Positions 8,316 to 17,025 of a DNA stretch of 64,000 nucleotides are shown here, one piece after another (the first letter of the stretch is position 1; each line of letters begins with the position of its first letter). Below the pieces are notes generated by a model that was not told the DNA's origin, ran no database searches, and saw nothing but the letters and a program-made list of their open reading frames with translations. The translations under genes were made by a program, and so were the position numbers. Source of the stretch: Flavobacteriales bacterium (GTDB taxonomy: Bacteria > Bacteroidota > Bacteroidia > Flavobacteriales_D > Crocinitomicaceae); NCBI GenBank assembly GCA_947475095.1, contig CANJLG010000005.1:1-64000 (forward strand), in the 5' to 3' direction.

Positions 8316-9877
8316 TTCTTAAAAGATAAAATTCCAAAACGTTCCTTGCCCCTAGTTATCGCATAGAGTAACAATTCCTTATCTTTTTGATTTAATTTCA
8401 TCATTTTAGGAATTACAACTGAAGATAACTCCTTCCTTGAAAATAAGGTCTTTCTTGCTAGTTTTCCGGTTTCTGTATTAATTGAACAAATCGCCACGGC
8501 ATTATTTCTTCGGGATAAATTATAGGAGTATATCTGTCCATCAAATTGAGAAAATTCACCTAGTTCATCATAATTTCGCAGGTTATCGTTAAAAATAAAA
8601 TGAAGGTCTTTTCCATTCGTAAAACTCTGATAGGAGCTATAAGGCCCACCATCATTAACAGAAACTTGTTGTTTAGCAATTCTTGTTTCCCAGACAAATT
8701 TTCCATCTACTCCTATTCTGAAGGCGATAATATCATTGTAATAATATGTATTGGTGGTATTTGATATGCCTGTTCGAGAATCATAATTGGTTCTGGTTTG
8801 AATAAAATATTTTTCTAATGAACCAATAGAGGAACCATCATCCAAGGTAAATATGGTGCGTAACTTATAATCATAAATTTGTGGTGATTGACCATTATTT
8901 TGAAACCTCCGTTCATAACGATCGAATTGACGATCAGTCATATTATCTTTCAGGATGTCCTTCCCAAATGGAATTAATCCCCTTGCTGTCATCGTATCTT
9001 TATTCGCATCAATCCGAATAGAAAAAATACCTTCAAGCCCCTGATAATTGCCATTGCCATACAATCCTGATAAACTTATAATATTGCTGTCATTCGAAGA
9101 AATAAAAATATCATCAATTCTTTTATCATCAACATCAACACTAAACTCTTTCAAATCGCTGTTATGAATTTTATAAATATGAATGGCTTTAAAGTTCTCA
9201 TACGCTTTATTGAGAAAACGCGTATTACTTTCTTTATGTTCTGTCAAAATAAGGTAATAATCCCCGGTATTAGAGATGTGATCCTCATTAATGGTAGACA
9301 TATTTCCACTAAATGGCAGAGTGTATTCTCCTTTCTGAGTGGTTGTTAAGGCAGAATCTAATATCACATAGCCATAAAGATCGCTCACTTCTTTTCGTCC
9401 AGGAATTTGCCAAACAACCCCAATATAACGTCTATTCGCAGAACTGATGATGTTAAAATTAGGCTTCGCACCAAGATTAGCATTAACATATTCAGCCAAT
9501 AAAGTAGAAGGACCTGAAGGTAATAAATCTTCACCCAATTCTTGGCTATACAAACCCATTGTGCCATTCGCTTTATCAGATAGAAAGACAATGAGTTTTC
9601 CTCCATGGTACAGTGTAGATTCAATGGTAGCAATTCCCGATTCAATAACCGGTTTAATACGCGCTTGATTCACCTCAATCATATTGTAGTGTTCATTTAT
9701 ACGATAATTTCCAAGTAATCCTGACCACCGGAGAGTATAAAAAGATGAATTTTCCTTTGGAAGAATGTCAATTAAATAACCCGAGCTTTTAATAGGCGGA
9801 CCCCATTCGACAGGAAATTCCTGACAAAATAATGGCAAGGATAACATAAATAGCACCGCACTAATTATGACTTTCAT
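8312..9877 (-). CDS. Secreted protein of unknown function, 521 aa
   Basis: I do not recognise the family. A clear signal peptide (MKVIISAVLFMLSLPLFCQ) precedes about 500 residues rich in beta-strand patterns, with repeated short segments such as Y-x-hydrophobic-I-L and DDGSSIGSLEKYF that suggest a propeller-like or WD/kelch-like repeat fold. No catalytic motif and no type IX C-terminal sorting domain were seen. It is locked between purB and the M1 peptidase by ATGA overlaps on both sides, so all three are expected on one mRNA. A possible role is an envelope-bound partner of the peptidase (inference from adjacency only). Confidence 0.75.
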   Translation of the reverse strand: MKVIISAVLFMLSLPLFCQEFPVEWGPPIKSSGYLIDILPKENSSFYTLRWSGLLGNYRINEHYNMIEVNQARIKPVIESGIATIESTLYHGGKLIVFLSDKANGTMGLYSQELGEDLLPSGPSTLLAEYVNANLGAKPNFNIISSANRRYIGVVWQIPGRKEVSDLYGYVILDSALTTTQKGEYTLPFSGNMSTINEDHISNTGDYYLILTEHKESNTRFLNKAYENFKAIHIYKIHNSDLKEFSVDVDDKRIDDIFISSNDSNIISLSGLYGNGNYQGLEGIFSIRIDANKDTMTARGLIPFGKDILKDNMTDRQFDRYERRFQNNGQSPQIYDYKLRTIFTLDDGSSIGSLEKYFIQTRTNYDSRTGISNTTNTYYYNDIIAFRIGVDGKFVWETRIAKQQVSVNDGGPYSSYQSFTNGKDLHFIFNDNLRNYDELGEFSQFDGQIYSYNLSRRNNAVAICSINTETGKLARKTLFSRKELSSVVIPKMMKLNQKDKELLLYAITRGKERFGILSFKK

Positions 9878-11235
9878 AAGGTATCATTTACGAGTTGTAC
9901 ACCAAGATAATTCCATGGTGTTATATTTTTAAGTTCATCTTTTAGCGCTGAAGAAATTGCGAGCGTATCAATGAAATCATGAACAGTATCTTTGGTTACT
10001 TTTTCATTTTTCCTAGTCAATTGTTTTAAAGCCTCGTATGGCTTTTCGAATTGCTCTCTGCGTAAAATGGTTTGGATCGCCTCCGCTATTACTGCCCAAT
10101 TATCTTCCAAGTCTGCTTTTAATTTGGCTTCATTCAATACCAACTTATCCAATCCTTTTAAAGTAGATAAAACTGAAATCAAACTATGACCTAGCGGAAC
10201 ACCAATACTTCTCAAAACAGTAGAATCTGTTAAATCACGCTGTAATCGCGAGATCGGTAATTTAGCAGACAAATGTTCAAAAAGGGCATTGGCTATGCCT
10301 AAATTACCTTCTGAATTCTCAAAATCGATGGGGTTAACTTTGTGTGGCATCGCCGATGACCCAATCTCACCTTCTTTTAATTGCTGTTTGAAATAATCCA
10401 TGGAAATGTAGGTCCACAAATCTCGATTTAAATCAATCAGTATGGTATTCATCCTTTTTAATGCATCCAAAAGAGCCGCTAAGGTATCGTAATGGTCAAT
10501 TTGGGTGGTTGTTTGATTTCTCTTTAAACCCAATGAATCCAAAAATGCATTGCTAAAATTGATCCAATCAGTACTTGGATAGGCGACATGATGCGCATTG
10601 AAATTACCGGTTGCCCCACCAAACTTTGCCGTGGAAGGTATAGATTTGGCCACACGAAGCTGACCTGCTAATCGTTCTTCAAAAACTTGAATCTCTTTTC
10701 CCAATCTGGTTGGGGAAGCAGCCTGTCCATGCGTCCGTGCCAGCATAGGAACATCTTTCCACTGAATGGCGAAATTTCTTAATTTACCAATCACCTTTTC
10801 ATATTCGGGGAAAATAACCTGTTCGAGGCCATGCTTTAATGACAAGGGAATTGCGGTATTGTTAATGTCTTGAGAGGTAAGTCCAAAATGAATGAATTCA
10901 GCGTACTTTAACCATCCTTCCCCTTCAAATTTGTGTTTTAAAAAATATTCAACCGCCTTCACATCGTGATTGGTTACCTTCTCCGAATCTTTAATCCATT
11001 GGGCATCTGCCTCAGAAAAATCCTTGCACCAACTTCGCATCAAAGCGATGCCACTTTTCGGGAAATCAGAAAGAGCTGGTAAAGGCAATTCGCATAAGGC
11101 AATAAAATAGGAAACCTCAATAAAAACCCTGTATTTTATTAGTCCAAATTCAGAAAAAAATGGCTGCAAGTTACTTGTTTTCGAATGATAGCGACCATCT
11201 ATAGGTGATATTGCTGTTAGTGGATTAAATTCCAT
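9874..11235 (-). CDS. purB: PurB, adenylosuccinate lyase
   Basis: Fumarase/aspartase-superfamily enzyme that releases fumarate from SAICAR and from adenylosuccinate in purine synthesis. At 453 residues and with the signature SSAMPHKVNPIDFENSEGN it belongs to the E. coli-type clade rather than the shorter Bacillus type. The TSQDINN segment near residue 125 and the AxTHGQAASPT segment are the other conserved blocks. A TATCTTTG box lies 35 nt upstream. The stop overlaps the start of the secreted 521-aa gene by ATGA, an unexpected partner for a purine enzyme. Confidence 0.97.
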   Translation of the reverse strand: MEFNPLTAISPIDGRYHSKTSNLQPFFSEFGLIKYRVFIEVSYFIALCELPLPALSDFPKSGIALMRSWCKDFSEADAQWIKDSEKVTNHDVKAVEYFLKHKFEGEGWLKYAEFIHFGLTSQDINNTAIPLSLKHGLEQVIFPEYEKVIGKLRNFAIQWKDVPMLARTHGQAASPTRLGKEIQVFEERLAGQLRVAKSIPSTAKFGGATGNFNAHHVAYPSTDWINFSNAFLDSLGLKRNQTTTQIDHYDTLAALLDALKRMNTILIDLNRDLWTYISMDYFKQQLKEGEIGSSAMPHKVNPIDFENSEGNLGIANALFEHLSAKLPISRLQRDLTDSTVLRSIGVPLGHSLISVLSTLKGLDKLVLNEAKLKADLEDNWAVIAEAIQTILRREQFEKPYEALKQLTRKNEKVTKDTVHDFIDTLAISSALKDELKNITPWNYLGVQLVNDTL

Positions 11236-11270
11236 GCGTGCTTATGAATTAACATCGTTTATTAAGCTTC

Positions 11271-11278
11271 CAAAGATA
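11271..11278 (-). promoter_or_regulatory. -7 box of the purB unit
   Basis: TATCTTTG on the minus strand, 35 nt before the purB ATG. No clear TTG was found in the -33 position. Confidence 0.5.
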
Positions 11279-11311
11279 CGCTTAAAGGTTGATATTAGGA
11301 AGGAATCGGTA

Positions 11312-12121
11312 TTAAATCGCTAGATTATGTTCACGAAGCACTTGGTTCAAGGATGTTTTTAGATCCGTCGACGCTTTTCGCTGCCCAATAATAAGGGCGC
11401 AGGGAACCTGATATTCACCTGCCGGAAATTGTTTTTTATAGGTGCCCGGAATTACTACACTCCTTGGCGGGACAAATCCCTTATATTCAACTGGATTTTC
11501 TCCTGTTACATCAATGACTTTAGTAGAATTCGTAAGCACGACATTGGCACCTAAAACAGCTTCTTTGCACACCCTAGCTCCTTCTACAACGATGCAACGA
11601 GATCCAATAAATGCATTATCTTCAATAATGACAGGTGAAGCTTGAAGGGGTTCTAATACGCCGCCAATTCCAACGCCACCGCTTAAATGAACATTTTTAC
11701 CGATTTGCGCACAGCTACCAACTGTTGCCCATGTATCCACCATCGTACCAGCATCAATGAATGCCCCAATGTTTACAAAAGATGGCATCACGATAACGCC
11801 AGAAGAGATATATGCCCCATAACGAGCAATCGCTCCAGGAACAACTCGCACACCTTGCGATTTATAATCAGACTTTAAAGCCATTTTATCATAAAATTCT
11901 AAAGGACCAACTTCAAAAACTTCCATCTGACGAATCGGAAAATAAAGAACAACTGCTTTCTTTACCCAATCATTAATGATCCAAGAGCCGTCGTTCCTCG
12001 GTTCAGCTACGCGCAGTAATCCTTTGTCAAGTTGGTCAATAACAGCTTCTATTGCTTTTATTATTTCTGGATTTTGCAACAGAGCTCTATCTTCCCAAGC
12101 AGCTTCAATTAATTCTTTCAT
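11312..12121 (-). CDS. dapD: DapD, tetrahydrodipicolinate N-succinyltransferase
   Basis: Succinyl-CoA-dependent enzyme of the succinylase route to meso-diaminopimelate and lysine, cytoplasmic trimer. The middle third is a left-handed beta-helix built of hexapeptide repeats (for example the stretch around GAFIDAGTMVDTWATVG and IGKNVHLSGGVGIGG). The frame opens at 12139 (MLKIFI before MKELIEAAWED), but the ATG at 12121 matches the family N-terminus and gives 269 residues. A -7 box at 12171 lies upstream of both. It is apparently monocistronic. Confidence 0.95.
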   Translation of the reverse strand: MKELIEAAWEDRALLQNPEIIKAIEAVIDQLDKGLLRVAEPRNDGSWIINDWVKKAVVLYFPIRQMEVFEVGPLEFYDKMALKSDYKSQGVRVVPGAIARYGAYISSGVIVMPSFVNIGAFIDAGTMVDTWATVGSCAQIGKNVHLSGGVGIGGVLEPLQASPVIIEDNAFIGSRCIVVEGARVCKEAVLGANVVLTNSTKVIDVTGENPVEYKGFVPPRSVVIPGTYKKQFPAGEYQVPCALIIGQRKASTDLKTSLNQVLREHNLAI

Positions 12122-12170
12122 GATGAAAATTTTAAGCAAAAATATACTTTTTAGAAGGGGTATTGATACC

Positions 12171-12178
12171 CAAAGATA
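12171..12178 (-). promoter_or_regulatory. -7 box of dapD
   Basis: TATCTTTG on the minus strand, 49 nt before the chosen ATG. The palindrome TTTAACGTTAAA (12181-12192) sits immediately upstream, in the spacer where a repressor or activator would contact the promoter. Confidence 0.55.
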
Positions 12179-12180
12179 GA

Positions 12181-12192
12181 TTTAACGTTAAA
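12181..12192. repeat. Palindrome TTTAACGTTAAA, copy 2 of 3
   Basis: Perfect 12-bp palindrome abutting the dapD -7 box. Identical copies occur at 1853-1864 (inside the OMP gene) and 46423-46434 (gyrB leader). A candidate DNA-binding protein site, not matched to any regulator I know. Confidence 0.45.
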
Positions 12193-12205
12193 TAATAATT
12201 AATTC

Positions 12206-13552
12206 TTAGTTGCTGGTTGAATTGAGCCTATCAGATTTTGGCACAAATAACAACAAGATAAATCCAGCAACAAAAAATACGATTAGCGCCAAAATTGACG
12301 TTCGAATATCCAAATACCCTTCAATTATTCCAAAAGTAAGGGTTCCAATTGCTAAACCAATTTTTTCCGCTAAGTCAAAAAAACTAAAATAGGAAGTGAT
12401 TTCATTTGTTTCTGGCAGTAATTTGGAATAGGTAGACCTTGATACCGTTTGAATGCCTCCCATTACTAATCCAACAACAGCAGCTGCAATATAAAATTGC
12501 CAAGGCTCATAAACGACGCTAAAAACAGCCACGCATAAACCAATCCATATTAGGATTGAAATACCAATCGTTTTAATATTTCCTATTACAGCTGAAATTT
12601 TTGACATCACAAAAGCACCACCAATTCCAAGAAATTGAATAATTAAAATACTTATAATTAAATCAGAAGATTTAATTCCTCTAATTTCTTTATTTGCGAA
12701 AGCAACTGCCATCACCATGATCGTTTGTACTGCCATATTATACATGAAATAACTGCCTAAAAATCGCCTCAAATGAATATTCGCTTTAATTTCAATCGCT
12801 ACTTTTTTGAGCTCTTTAAATCCTCTAAAAAAGATGCTTCCTTCTGATTTATCTAAACTAGGCAATGATTTCGGGAGGAAATAAAATGAATACGTAGCAA
12901 AAATAATCCACCATAAACTAACCAATGGAAAGGCAAACTTTATTGGTATTGTTTTCGTGAAAACGGTAAGAATTAATATAATAATCAATAATAATGAACT
13001 GCCTAAGTAGCCCATCGAAAATCCCCGAGCACTAATCTTATCGTGCTCACGATAATCAGCGATTTCAGGCAAATACGAATTGTAATAAACCAAACTTCCC
13101 CAAAATCCTATGCTCCCAATAAACAGCGGTAAAATGGTGATTCCGAGTTCAAATGGCGTACCATCAACACCATGATTATCCGCACTAAAAAAGTACAATA
13201 AGCCAGAAGCTATGGCGCCCATGTAACAAAAGAATTGCATGAATAATTTGCGTTTCCCACCCGCATCTGCAATCCCCGAAAGTATCGGAGTTAATAAAGC
13301 AACAACAAGGTATGAAACAGCAATTAAATATGCATAAAACTCCGTATTTTTAAACTCCATGCCAAAAAAAGAAATTATATCATAGGTGGTTTTACCACTT
13401 ACCTTATCTTTTATACTCGTGTTTACCTCGTAGAGAATCGGAAAAATAGCAGAACTGATAATTAATGGATAAACCGAATTGGCCCAGTCATACATAACCC
13501 ATGCACGAATGGTTTTTTTATTCCCTTTTTCTATCTTCGTTTGGCTTGCCAT
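12206..13552 (-). CDS. UMF1/Atg22-type major facilitator transporter
   Basis: 448-residue integral membrane protein with about 12 hydrophobic segments. The N-terminal RAWVMYDWANSVYPLIISSAI segment is typical of the UMF1 (Vps22/Atg22-like) branch of the major facilitator superfamily, which in fungi exports amino acids from the vacuole; bacterial substrates are not established. The central cytoplasmic loop (KSLPSLDKSEGSIF) separates two six-helix halves. It lies on the minus strand upstream of dapD with an 84-base gap, and dapD has its own promoter. Substrate unknown. Confidence 0.88.
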   Translation of the reverse strand: MASQTKIEKGNKKTIRAWVMYDWANSVYPLIISSAIFPILYEVNTSIKDKVSGKTTYDIISFFGMEFKNTEFYAYLIAVSYLVVALLTPILSGIADAGGKRKLFMQFFCYMGAIASGLLYFFSADNHGVDGTPFELGITILPLFIGSIGFWGSLVYYNSYLPEIADYREHDKISARGFSMGYLGSSLLLIIILILTVFTKTIPIKFAFPLVSLWWIIFATYSFYFLPKSLPSLDKSEGSIFFRGFKELKKVAIEIKANIHLRRFLGSYFMYNMAVQTIMVMAVAFANKEIRGIKSSDLIISILIIQFLGIGGAFVMSKISAVIGNIKTIGISILIWIGLCVAVFSVVYEPWQFYIAAAVVGLVMGGIQTVSRSTYSKLLPETNEITSYFSFFDLAEKIGLAIGTLTFGIIEGYLDIRTSILALIVFFVAGFILLLFVPKSDRLNSTSN

Positions 13553-13711
13553 GACTTTACTTATTTAAACATTGGCTATTATTATTTTAAGGCTAAAATT
13601 ACAAAAGAAATAAGCATCTGTAGTTGAAAATGTTTTTGAAGAATTAAATAAAGTGGCAATTGATTCGATAAAAAATGAAAAAAGAAAATAAAATAGTATT
13701 ATTGTGATAAT

Positions 13712-13719
13712 TATTTTTG
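13712..13719 (+). promoter_or_regulatory. -7 box 3 nt before the GLPGLI gene ATG
   Basis: TATTTTTG followed by ATC and then ATG at 13723. With a transcription start a few bases after the box, this mRNA would be leaderless. The in-frame TTG at 13717 is part of the box and is not a start. Confidence 0.5.
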
Positions 13720-13722
13720 ATC

Positions 13723-14346
13723 ATGAAGTATTTTATTTATTTAATTGCCACAGTAATTGTTTCAACAAGTGTCGCTCAAAAAAACGCCGTGTTTAGTGGT
13801 GAATTAGTCTATAATATCGAAAGAATAAACCCTAAAGACTCCATTCCAAGTAAAATGCTTGTTTATGCTAAAGATAGCCTCTTAAAAATCATTAACTTTT
13901 CTTCTACATTGGGGAAACAAGAAATGATAAAACATTTAAGACTCAATCGATCGTATGTATTAGTTTCTACAACTAAAGGCGATTTCGCTATAAAAAGTGA
14001 CCACAACAAAATGAACGATACCACCCAATCTTATACCTTCACTAAGAAATTTGGAAGAAAAAAAATAGCTGGTCTAAAAGCCAAAAGAATCATTGTTAGT
14101 TTTAAAGGCGTCGAAAAAAAATTCACTTTTTACTACACACCCAAAATTAATTCGATTTACAACGGTTCATTTCAAAATCTCCCAGGATTACTCTTAGAAT
14201 ACTATTTAGTGAATGAAAATGGCTTGTTTAAATACACGCTTGAAGATATAAAAATATCCGATCCGCCTTTGGAAATATTTAGTATACCAAGTAAATATAA
14301 AAAAGTAAGTTTAGAAGAATTTATTATGCAAGTCTCAGCTCAATAA
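13723..14346 (+). CDS. GLPGLI-family secreted protein
   Basis: 207-residue exported protein: signal peptide MKYFIYLIATVIVSTSVAQ followed by a beta-rich domain. The motif FQNLPGLLLEYYL near residue 150 corresponds to the family's name-giving GLPGLI block, preceded by the usual YYTPKI segment. These proteins are common in Bacteroidota envelopes, and no biochemical activity is established for them that I know of. It stands alone between the divergent UMF1 transporter and ftsK. Confidence 0.8.
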   Translation: MKYFIYLIATVIVSTSVAQKNAVFSGELVYNIERINPKDSIPSKMLVYAKDSLLKIINFSSTLGKQEMIKHLRLNRSYVLVSTTKGDFAIKSDHNKMNDTTQSYTFTKKFGRKKIAGLKAKRIIVSFKGVEKKFTFYYTPKINSIYNGSFQNLPGLLLEYYLVNENGLFKYTLEDIKISDPPLEIFSIPSKYKKVSLEEFIMQVSAQ

Positions 14347-14432
14347 AAGGCTAAGTTTATTCTCTTTTATTAACTAACAAAGTGTTGTGTATAGATATCA
14401 AACAATTGTATTAATTGCCTCAATACAATAAT

Positions 14433-14440
14433 TATCTTCG
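14433..14440 (+). promoter_or_regulatory. -7 box of ftsK
   Basis: TATCTTCG, the TTCG variant of TAnnTTTG, 17 nt before the ftsK ATG. Confidence 0.45.
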
Positions 14441-14457
14441 TAAAATAGGAAACAAAG

Positions 14458-16962
14458 ATGGTAGATAACGAATATACACCCAAGGAAAAGGATAATTTAG
14501 AAAAGGACAATTCCAAAAGGAAGACAAATGAGGCCGGTAATAAAAAATCTCAGGAAAAAGAAATTAAAAGCCCTTCTGCTAAGATAAAAAAAATAAAAAC
14601 CATTTTAGGGGCGCTTCTAGTATTAGCAGCCGTCTTTTTTTTTATAGCCTTTACCTCTTATATTTTCACCTGGAAGATCGATCAAGATGCGATTCTAAAC
14701 ACTTCTTTTTTTGATTATATATTCAATTCCGCTATTCCTGCTCCAGAAAATTGGCTTGGTAAATTTGGCGCATGGATGTCTCACGTTTTTATTTTTAGTG
14801 GCTTTGGAATTGTATCTTTTGGTATCTGTTTGATCCTTTTTATTTTAGGAATAAAACTGCTATTTAGTATCGATTTATTACCTTTTAATCGAACAGCTAC
14901 CATAACTGCATCTTTTATGATCTGGGGTTCATTTTCACTGGGTTATTTTTCCAAATACATTAATTTTCTTGGAGGGACATTTGGCTTCTATTTAAATCAA
15001 TGGTTAATTACAACAATAGGAAGTATTGGCACAATCTCATTAATACTTGTGGCTCTTTACCTTATTATAACTATTCTTTTTAATCCAAACTATGCGCTTC
15101 TTTTTTCTTTTTTGTCCTTGAAAAAAGACAAAGAGCTAGAATCAAATTATAAGGATGATGATCAATACGAGGAAGATTCTCATTATAGCGATATGCACGT
15201 CATAAACACTATTAAAGATGACGAAATTGAAAAAGAAAATATATCCGAAACAATCCATTTTGACGAAGAAGAAGAGGAAGAAGAAGAGGAAGAAGAAAGT
15301 GATTCTGAATTAATTGATTTGACAGAAGATGATGATTTTGAGGTTGAAGTTGCTAAAGAAGAAGCATTAGTAGAGATCCCCGTGACTGCTGAAACCGCTC
15401 CAAAAGAGGATGAAGAAGGATCACTTGCTGAAAAATTAGTCGCTGAATTTGGCGTCTATGATCCGACTAAAGATCTTGATGGTTATTTGCTCCCTCCCAT
15501 TGATCTGCTCAAAGAATATCCGGCTAATGGATCTTCAGTAAGTAAAGAAGAACTCGAAGGAAACAAGAATAGAATTGTCGAAACGCTATCAAATTATAAA
15601 ATTGATATAGCAAAAATTAAAGCGACAGTAGGACCTACAGTAACGTTATACGAAATTGTACCCGCTCCTGGTGTTCGGATTTCAAAAATTAAAAATCTTG
15701 AAGATGATATCGCTTTAAGTTTGAGCGCGCTTGGGATACGAATCATTGCACCAATACCAGGAAAAGGAACTATTGGAATCGAAGTACCTAACCTAAACCC
15801 CGAAATGGTTAGCATGAGGTCCTTAATTGCTTCTGAAAAGTTTCAGAATTTTGATGCTGAATTACCAATTGTCTTGGGCAAAACCATCACCAACGAAACG
15901 TATGTATTCGACTTAACAAGAATGCCACATTTACTTGTTGCGGGTTCAACAGGCCAAGGTAAATCCGTTGGATTAAACGCCATCTTGATTTCATTGCTCT
16001 ACCGAAAACATCCAGCGCAAGTAAAATTCGTATTGGTCGATCCTAAAAAAGTGGAACTAACCCTCTATAACAAAATTGAACGTCACTACTTAGCAAAACT
16101 ACCAGGGAATGAGGATGCTATAATTACCGATACCTCGAAAGTGGTACATACCCTCAACTCCCTTTGTATTGAAATGGATGATCGTTACGAACTTCTGAAA
16201 ATAGCGGAAGTACGTACCATTAAAGAATACAATACCAAATTTATTGCCCGACGACTAAATCCAGAAAAAGGACATCGATATCTTCCTTATATTGTCGTGC
16301 TAATTGACGAATTTGCAGATCTAATTATGACTGCCGGAAAAGAGGTAGAACATCCAATTGCAAGAATAGCGCAGTTAGCAAGAGCAATAGGAATTCACCT
16401 GATTGTAGCTACTCAACGTCCATCCGTAAACGTCATTACAGGAATGATTAAAGCTAATTTCCCTGCGCGAATGGCATTTAGAGTGCTATCAAAAATTGAC
16501 TCTAGAACAATATTAGATACATCCGGAGCAGATCAACTCATAGGACGAGGTGATATGCTCATTACGAGTGGATCAGACATGATTAGGCTTCAATGTGGAT
16601 TTGTGGATACTCCCGAAGTTGAGAGTATTTGTAACTTCATTGGCGGTCAACGAGCCTATCCAGAAGCACTAATTCTACCGGAATATATTCCTGAAGGTAG
16701 TGACTCAGGAGCCGACCTTGACATGAATGAAATTGATGCAATGTTTGTCGATTCAGCACGGATCGTGATCATTAATCAACAAGGGTCTGCTAGCTTGCTT
16801 CAACGAAAACTTAAACTCGGTTATAACCGAGCAGGTAGAATCGTTGATCAATTAGAAGGAATGGGAATTATTGGCCCTTTCCAAGGAAGCAAGGCCAGAG
16901 AAGTGCTCTTTAGTGATATTGAATCTCTTGATGAATTTCTGCGAACAAGAGGCCTCATCTAA
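14458..16962 (+). CDS. ftsK: FtsK/SpoIIIE DNA translocase
   Basis: 834-residue septal motor that pumps chromosomal DNA and helps dimer resolution at division. The order is a basic N-terminus, four predicted membrane segments (about residues 45-210), an acidic linker with eleven consecutive Glu near residue 270, the FtsK alpha/beta motor with Walker A AGSTGQGKSVGL (about 495-505) and Walker B VVLIDEFADL, then a C-terminal winged-helix gamma domain (SASLLQRKLKLGYNRAGRI) that reads polar KOPS-type sites. The linker is short compared with E. coli, as is common outside Proteobacteria. Xer recombinase genes are not in the window. Confidence 0.96.
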   Translation: MVDNEYTPKEKDNLEKDNSKRKTNEAGNKKSQEKEIKSPSAKIKKIKTILGALLVLAAVFFFIAFTSYIFTWKIDQDAILNTSFFDYIFNSAIPAPENWLGKFGAWMSHVFIFSGFGIVSFGICLILFILGIKLLFSIDLLPFNRTATITASFMIWGSFSLGYFSKYINFLGGTFGFYLNQWLITTIGSIGTISLILVALYLIITILFNPNYALLFSFLSLKKDKELESNYKDDDQYEEDSHYSDMHVINTIKDDEIEKENISETIHFDEEEEEEEEEEESDSELIDLTEDDDFEVEVAKEEALVEIPVTAETAPKEDEEGSLAEKLVAEFGVYDPTKDLDGYLLPPIDLLKEYPANGSSVSKEELEGNKNRIVETLSNYKIDIAKIKATVGPTVTLYEIVPAPGVRISKIKNLEDDIALSLSALGIRIIAPIPGKGTIGIEVPNLNPEMVSMRSLIASEKFQNFDAELPIVLGKTITNETYVFDLTRMPHLLVAGSTGQGKSVGLNAILISLLYRKHPAQVKFVLVDPKKVELTLYNKIERHYLAKLPGNEDAIITDTSKVVHTLNSLCIEMDDRYELLKIAEVRTIKEYNTKFIARRLNPEKGHRYLPYIVVLIDEFADLIMTAGKEVEHPIARIAQLARAIGIHLIVATQRPSVNVITGMIKANFPARMAFRVLSKIDSRTILDTSGADQLIGRGDMLITSGSDMIRLQCGFVDTPEVESICNFIGGQRAYPEALILPEYIPEGSDSGADLDMNEIDAMFVDSARIVIINQQGSASLLQRKLKLGYNRAGRIVDQLEGMGIIGPFQGSKAREVLFSDIESLDEFLRTRGLI

Positions 16963-17000
16963 TTAGGCTTAATCTATTTTTATTCTAAATCGAATTTCAT

Positions 17001-17008
17001 TAGCTTTG
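17001..17008 (+). promoter_or_regulatory. -7 box of the M14 peptidase gene
   Basis: TAGCTTTG, 17 nt before the ATG at 17026. Confidence 0.5.
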
Positions 17009-17025
17009 AACCTTATTTTTAGCGC

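Noticed and set aside
12139-12139. Longer dapD start (MLKIFI extension)
   Set aside because: The extension is not part of the family N-terminus; the ATG at 12121 fits better.
13717-14346. Start of the GLPGLI gene at TTG 13717
   Set aside because: The TTG is part of the TATTTTTG promoter box; the ATG two codons later begins a normal signal peptide.
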